NCBI GenBank assembly: GCA_026129545.1
Contig: JAHCHX010000003.1
Span: 434,001 to 498,000 of the forward strand
Length of the DNA stretch: 64,000 nucleotides
Source of the DNA: Saprospiraceae bacterium
Lineage (GTDB): Bacteria; Bacteroidota; Bacteroidia; Chitinophagales; Saprospiraceae
Direction: 5' to 3'
Below are positions 60,901 through 64,000 of this stretch, piece by piece. The notes beneath the pieces were generated by a model. The model ran no database searches and was not told where the DNA came from. It saw only the letters and a program-made list of their open reading frames with translations. A program made the position numbers and the translations under genes. The first letter of the stretch is position 1, and every line of letters starts with the position of its first letter.

Positions 60901-63549
60901 GCAAGTATATACCGCAGGGGCGCTGGTGAAGGAGAAAAAGCAGTTGTCCGTGCTGTTGTTGTTTACTTGGCTGGGTGTCACGGTGACAGTGCCGCCAGCG
61001 TTCAACGCAACGGTGATGTTTTTGCAGTTAGCCACTGGCGGCTGCACATCCGTCACCACCACATTGAAGGTGCAAAGGCCAACGTTGCCTGCCGCATCGA
61101 GTGCCGTATAGGTTACTTGGGTTGTCCCAAAAAAGAAGAATGCGCCTGGGTTGTGAGAAGCAATCACCGTGATATTGCCCGGGCAGTTGTCTGTGAAAGT
61201 TGGTGGGGTCCACGTCACGGAAGCCAAACAGCCGCCGAGATTCGCATTTACGGGAGGGGGATTGGGGCAGTTAGCCGTGGTCGGCGGCTGCAAGTCTGTG
61301 ATGTTCACGTTGAAGCTGCAAGCAGAAGAGTTGCCAGCGGCATCAATAAAGGTGTAGGTCACGGGAGTAAGTCCCTTTTTGAAATTCACGGAGTTCGGAA
61401 TCGGATAAGCACCCGATGCTGGGCCGCTGAAGTTGGCACCCGTCAGTTGATAGTTGAGCACCGTGACCCCGCAGTTGTCCTGATATTGGCCGGGGCCATT
61501 CAGGGCGCTGCCGTTGGGTTGCATAGTGAGTGCCAGGCCGGGAATGGCCGAAGCGTTGGTCTCGCAGCTGGCATCCGCGGTGATGGCGATGTTGGTGGGG
61601 CAGTTGGCGACGGGCGGCAACACATCCACCACAGTAATCGTGGTATTGCAGGTGCTTGAGGGCGAGAGCGGCGAAAGGTCATCAACCGTCAAAGTGACGG
61701 CATTGCTGCCGAGATTGGCGCAGGTGAACGTGCTAGGCGCGACCGACAAGGTCACGGCACCACAGTTGTCGTTGGAGCCATTGTCCACTTGAGAGGCCAA
61801 CAAGGTGCCCTGCCCGTTGGCACCCAATTGCACCACCACTGTTCCGGCGGGTTTGCAAAGCGCATTGGGTGCTTGGGGTTCATTCACCACCACCTCTATG
61901 GTGATGGTGGTGCAGTTGTTGTAAGCATCGCACCAAGTGTAGGGGATTCTGGTGGTGCCCACCGGAAACTGAATCGCCAAGAACTTGTGCGCAGGGGTAC
62001 ATACATTGAGAGCCGGAATGAGCGGGAATGAGCTGACCGGGTTGTTATTGATATCGAAAACAGTAGCAACGCCTTCTACTGGCGCAAAGCTGGGCAAGTC
62101 GCAGTCGCTCACCGTGTAGTTGTCGAACACTGGGCCGACGCAGTTCGATACCACTGGCCGCTCAATAGTAACAGTGGCTGAGCAGTCCCCTGGTGTCACA
62201 TTCACATTGTAGGAAGTCGGGAACGACACAGTGACTGCCGGAGGGGTAGTGTCTTGCACCGTGATGGTATAAGAGCAAGTACCCGTCAATCCCGCGCCAT
62301 CCGTCACGGTCCATATCACGGTAGTGGTGGTGCCTTGTGCGAAAGCAGCCCCTGCCAGTGTGGCCGAGGCGTTCCAGTCATTGGTTATGGAAGCCAATGA
62401 GCAATTGTCGTTCGCGTTGGCAAAAGTCACATCGAACTCAGTGCCTACCACATCGTAGTCGCAATCCAAATCGGCCTGCCGCGTGAAGTTCGCGGGGCAA
62501 GCGACGGTTGGCGGCTCGTCATCCACGACTGTAATTTGAAAATTGCAGGTTGCCGTAGCCCCTGTGCCATCGGTTGCTTTGTGTTCGACAATGGTGGTAC
62601 CCACATTGAAAGTCACTGACCATTGCGCCCCGCTCCCGGCAGCCACTGTCGCGCCGGTCATGCTCCACGAAGCCACGGCGCCCGGGCAATTGTCACTGAA
62701 AGGGAAGGAGCTGTTTGTGAACAAGTTGACCACACAATCCCCGCTTACATCATCGGAGGTGCCAAATATCAGGCTGGGGTCTTGGGCGGGTGGCGCAGGC
62801 AATCCAAAACACCCAACGGTAGGTGCCTCTGCGTCCACCACCGTCACGGTGAATTGGTCGCTGGCGGTGTTGCCTTTCCCATCGGTCACGGTGTAGGTCA
62901 CGGTAGTCACGCCCACATTGAACGTAAGCGCGCTCACATCGCCGGCACCGCTGCCAGTGGTGGCTCCGGTCAAAACATAAGTGAGGTTGGCCAAACAGTT
63001 GTCGCCATATTGGCCGGGAGTCACCGTGGCCGGTGGCACCACAGGCCACACGATTTGCGTCATGGCTGCGCCCGGCACTCCCATTTTGGAACAGAGGCCG
63101 GGATCGGCATTGAAAGGCCCTTGGTTGGCAGGCGCGTCAATGAGAGGTATGATGTTGTCGTTGACCGTGATGCTCAGTTGGCGAAAATTGGCTGGGGTGC
63201 TGGGGCCCGCCGGACCATTCACCCGTACATACCAAGTCTGGGCTGGCCCCACGTCTGCACAGGTAAATGTGTATGGCAGTGCCACCACACCAGAAGAGAA
63301 GTTGGGCACGGGAGAAATTTCATAAGTACACGCAGCGTCCTTAGCAAAGCCGTTGGCAGTCATCACCATATCATTGAGAGTCGCCTCCGTGCCATTCATG
63401 GCAGTCAGGTTGAGGGTGATGTTGACAATGCCGGGCGCTGGCACGGTGAGAAAATCACCGCACTGCGCAAAGGTGTCCTGCGCCAGCAGTAGGCAAATAG
63501 CAGTCGTTGCCGCCAGCGCCCAACGGCGTGGAGTTGTAGAGTTGTTCAT
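54967..63549 (-). CDS. Giant HYR protein with cohesin- and dockerin-like modules and T9SS type A sorting domain
   Basis: 2860 residues from the start at 63549 (MNNSTTPRRWALAATTAICL, signal ending in FAQCG); 44 upstream codons in the open frame are not supported. Well over a dozen HYR and HYR-like repeats fill about residues 130-2215. Then come a SprB-like repeat (about 2216-2295; GGSGQFSYTWSNAGTTPAIT), a cohesin-like module (about 2296-2420), a dockerin-like pair of loops (about 2505-2565; NGITGADILLIKRHVLNI and DVSGDGQLSLLDYARIQQ), a second cohesin-like module (about 2630-2760; GYQMTLHFDPKVFKLESI) and a type A sorting domain (about 2772-2860; LYQNQPNPFDSWTAVGF to ARKKMILID). Secreted by the T9SS and probably attached through anionic LPS. 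No frameshift across 8.6 kb. Confidence 0.9.
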   Translation of the reverse strand: MNNSTTPRRWALAATTAICLLLAQDTFAQCGDFLTVPAPGIVNITLNLTAMNGTEATLNDMVMTANGFAKDAACTYEISPVPNFSSGVVALPYTFTCADVGPAQTWYVRVNGPAGPSTPANFRQLSITVNDNIIPLIDAPANQGPFNADPGLCSKMGVPGAAMTQIVWPVVPPATVTPGQYGDNCLANLTYVLTGATTGSGAGDVSALTFNVGVTTVTYTVTDGKGNTASDQFTVTVVDAEAPTVGCFGLPAPPAQDPSLIFGTSDDVSGDCVVNLFTNSSFPFSDNCPGAVASWSMTGATVAAGSGAQWSVTFNVGTTIVEHKATDGTGATATCNFQITVVDDEPPTVACPANFTRQADLDCDYDVVGTEFDVTFANANDNCSLASITNDWNASATLAGAAFAQGTTTTVIWTVTDGAGLTGTCSYTITVQDTTPPAVTVSFPTSYNVNVTPGDCSATVTIERPVVSNCVGPVFDNYTVSDCDLPSFAPVEGVATVFDINNNPVSSFPLIPALNVCTPAHKFLAIQFPVGTTRIPYTWCDAYNNCTTITIEVVVNEPQAPNALCKPAGTVVVQLGANGQGTLLASQVDNGSNDNCGAVTLSVAPSTFTCANLGSNAVTLTVDDLSPLSPSSTCNTTITVVDVLPPVANCPTNIAITADASCETNASAIPGLALTMQPNGSALNGPGQYQDNCGVTVLNYQLTGANFSGPASGAYPIPNSVNFKKGLTPVTYTFIDAAGNSSACSFNVNITDLQPPTTANCPNPPPVNANLGGCLASVTWTPPTFTDNCPGNITVIASHNPGAFFFFGTTQVTYTALDAAGNVGLCTFNVVVTDVQPPVANCKNITVALNAGGTVTVTPSQVNNNSTDNCFFSFTSAPAVYTCANIGANTYTLIVTDGGGLSATCNATVTVTDTLTPSITNCGSFTPSSVSLNANCSGVLDADIYAANFTITDNTLNSTPSCPLSFAVSVDGSGFAPTYQWNCNDVGTNVVTFRAMDVFGNTAVCTKTITVNDVTPPVIINANAVAPPAVTVQCNAYNPTDFAVLGQITLADVTDACDDACNDALSITYNDATTAGSCLNSSVVTRTWTVTDKAGNTTTHVQVFSVVDTQAPTFSGVQTLVNLQANNQNGAPQCVAPFLVQLTPANIQDNCNVLFGGYTINYVVNFPIGSMSGSGPSVSTNFPIGTSTVTFTVADPCANASQITITVVVTDGNGPVVYEPFGASLGNTNFVCDSVITIQNATGNCGNIFSWYRPFRRTTPFEESFRDCSTYTVTETISNASVQSSINASSPFVYNNPPVFGTFPTTFFPVGETVITYTATDVVGNTTVCSFTVRVLDTQAPTVACPSPQNLSIAASCVGTTVVPNYLNGAQVTDNCLNGVVLTQFPAAGTALSSVVNPVQAGETFEVKIVATDGKANNLADSCTFTVTLFDGTAPVPDEPILPPIISYCGKDTVEAPSATDCDGNMFITIYGTPSVPVIDILPPFMPGGPPRYVLNSGNYAITWSYTDPQNNTTTQLQSVQIFNDTFPPISLCKPAFTVNLTPAGDYALSLSEINNGSFDQHNCGPVTLSLSPSVLTCANLNNPVDVTLTVTDVANNFEQCITQVLVKDVTAPVLSPIPADITLEACTPIPNVANITAVDACDPNVAIDFVQDTTSFTNIYKYTLRRTWKATDDEGNVTTGTQIIVIQDTQAPVFAANAPDTLVVFTDPNNLDCKDTVAINIAPFVSDCDSTTLVITNNRTNQGANYSEILAQGTYTLVFTAIDGNNNVSTKTIVLQVKDGTNPIAACINGISIALQSSGTVTVTSANINASSSDNCTPQNQLDLKIQRLNPPGGIANSITFGCADADGTTQHPVRLHVKDLAGNQSVCETFVVVQDNVVPTITSCPQNKVIQCTADFSPAANGSPLASDNCTVASINFTDSTGVDSTGAYCNFVYRIWKALDQANNAATCVQVFSVQDTVKPILSAYPPDDTVSCSAGLPAPSLVTATDNCSQNVDVQFQQDTIDFAQGPCGQFSYTVVRTRTAVDDCGNVETHTRKITVVDNEAPLFLGMPDTITVRSADYPPNLNCLVPVSLNISQYITDCQPDSLLDVTNNAPQGNGGFDISGNYSVGLYHILFTATDACGNVNTDSIVVNVVDNSIPTLICNNNIVIALGTNGEAILKPTDIDLGSTDNCGIDTMFLSKTNFDCQDLGINAVTLTAVDAAGNSNLCTVNVEVTLGNNAGFTLSVTGTPESFFGANDGTATAIVTGGSGQFSYTWSNAGTTPAITGLSAGIYSVTVVDSASGCLQVDTAVVEAGDQIKFVVGSADGCNDQIVSVPVTIDNCEDVTGFQFTLNVADDMVGTILGLTAGSLNPAVSDLVATLQPGNNLGIIWVGNPLTLPNGTVLFSVDILMDADAPIGSMTAVSITDMPVDLIVTVDSAGAPISVMVNTQAGKVEIACNVADLQIGGDIQTWNNPKPVPGVNVSLTGDVMAAQTTGLPGTYLFGVPNNSNTTVACEKSTPGNNGITGADILLIKRHVLNIQSLTSPYQFVAADVSGDGQLSLLDYARIQQVALGLQDHITGSPDWKFIPKSYTFPSPNPISVAPPQSISHTPANMDFLDDDFVAVRMGDVNGNITPSFTGDDDADDRFGAFRFRLEERTFSAGEIIEVPFKATDFTERSGYQMTLHFDPKVFKLESIEPGVLPEMGDANFGTMRLNAGLLTTLWVTAEPMTIADGETLFTLRFKVLRNGSSLAEVLRPGSDITRAEGYDRDGNALKLDFEFVNGQGGTENATFALYQNQPNPFDSWTAVGFRLPEAGRATFRVFSVSGQLVKTVVGSFEQGYNELRFRRDELGAPGVYYYELETAKHSARKKMILID

Positions 63550-63931
63550 GGTCTGCAATTTTGATAAAAGGAAAAGAAGGGTAAACGAGAGGGATTCTTT
63601 GAAGAAAGGTAAGGGTTTCTTCATGCAGGCAAATCGGTTTGGAATGAAAAGTTGCTGTTTACAAATAACAAGTCTTCGCATAAAAAATAGGATTTTTCAG
63701 TGTTCGACTGAAATTCACTTTTACACGAGAGACCAACCGTAGTGGCGGAAGGATTAAAAAAATGCCTGCCCGCGAGCGCGGACTTGTGATTGAAAAAACC
63801 GGGCGCAAGGTTACAGCGAATTTCGGAAAACGGAACAAGCCAATTTCGGGGCAAAGCCAATTCAACTATTCACAAAAAGTTGCCAATCAATCCGATACGC
63901 ACTTTTTGAAATTTTTCAGCACACTACTTGC
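63550..63931. other. Upstream region of the giant surface-protein block
   Basis: About 380 bp with no supported gene; minus-strand open frames here are upstream extensions of the 2860-residue gene or short artefacts. It must carry the promoter for the minus-strand block and, if the partial plus-strand gene is real, a second divergent promoter. AT-rich tracts lie at about 63655-63725 and 63885-63925. Confidence 0.45.
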
Positions 63932-64000
63932 ATGAAACTATCGCCGCATTTGTCGCCCATCTTGCACAATCAGCCGGGCTTTGCCAAAAACCGTACCAAA
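63932..64000 (+). CDS. Possible start of a gene running off the window
   Basis: An open frame of 23 codons from an ATG at 63932 (MKLSPHLSPILHNQPGFAKN) continues past the end of the window. It is preceded by an AT-rich tract ending acactacttgc, which could be a promoter. Too short for any family call. Confidence 0.3.
   Translation, partial: MKLSPHLSPILHNQPGFAKNRTK

Overview
The window looks like chromosomal DNA of a Bacteroidota bacterium, most likely of the Saprospiria type. The evidence is type IX secretion (T9SS) sorting domains of both type A and type B, a PorP/SprF-type outer-membrane protein, very large HYR-repeat surface proteins with cohesin- and dockerin-like modules, a Bacteroidota-style LptD, and many lipoproteins and OmpA/SPOR proteins. 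Housekeeping genes are scattered in short operons on both strands. I see no rRNA, tRNA, CRISPR array, prophage or complete insertion sequence.

Layout. 0.1-26 kb is mostly envelope and core metabolism: a PstS-like binding lipoprotein with a small membrane partner; lptD divergent from a cell-wall amidase and an MlaD-type lipid-transport protein; OsmC; a 5'-nucleotidase-like lipoprotein; acetoacetyl-CoA synthetase; a GT39-type membrane glycosyltransferase; a YCF48-like propeller lipoprotein; a WD40 protein; fumC; a hemerythrin protein; kdsD; cvpA-pabA; an esterase; ogt; a GDSL hydrolase; meaB.

22-34.2 kb is an accessory stretch. It holds several families of foldback repeats, one of them split by a 168-bp MITE with a clean 8-bp target duplication. 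It also holds two visibly GC-rich T9SS cargo genes that are broken into many frames (a beta-helix/SprB protein and a cohesin/dockerin protein). Both can be rebuilt conceptually with single-base shifts, so unresolved sequencing error or recent decay are both possible.

34.2-46.5 kb returns to ordinary genes: a small lipoprotein, an M49 (DPP III-like) peptidase lipoprotein, YtxH, a large PIG-L deacetylase, a glutamine amidotransferase, a retropepsin-like/PDZ protease next to an SLC13 anion transporter, a bacilliredoxin, an aldo/keto reductase and a ferredoxin. A roughly 93-bp repeat lies just upstream of three minus-strand genes (hemerythrin, SLC13, ferredoxin).

46.6-63.5 kb is one minus-strand block and the most striking part: a 2860-residue HYR protein with cohesin-like and dockerin-like modules and a type A sorting domain, then a 1578-residue HYR protein with three cohesin-like modules and a type B (CHU_C) sorting domain, then a PorP/SprF protein, then a PD40/OmpA/SPOR (PorE-like) protein. 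This reads as a T9SS-exported surface assembly with its outer-membrane partner and a peptidoglycan anchor. The co-occurrence of cohesin-like and dockerin-like modules suggests, without proving, a cell-surface scaffold.

Start codons were moved inward from the longest open frame wherever a signal peptide, lipobox or family alignment pointed to a later start; these choices are stated in the entries.
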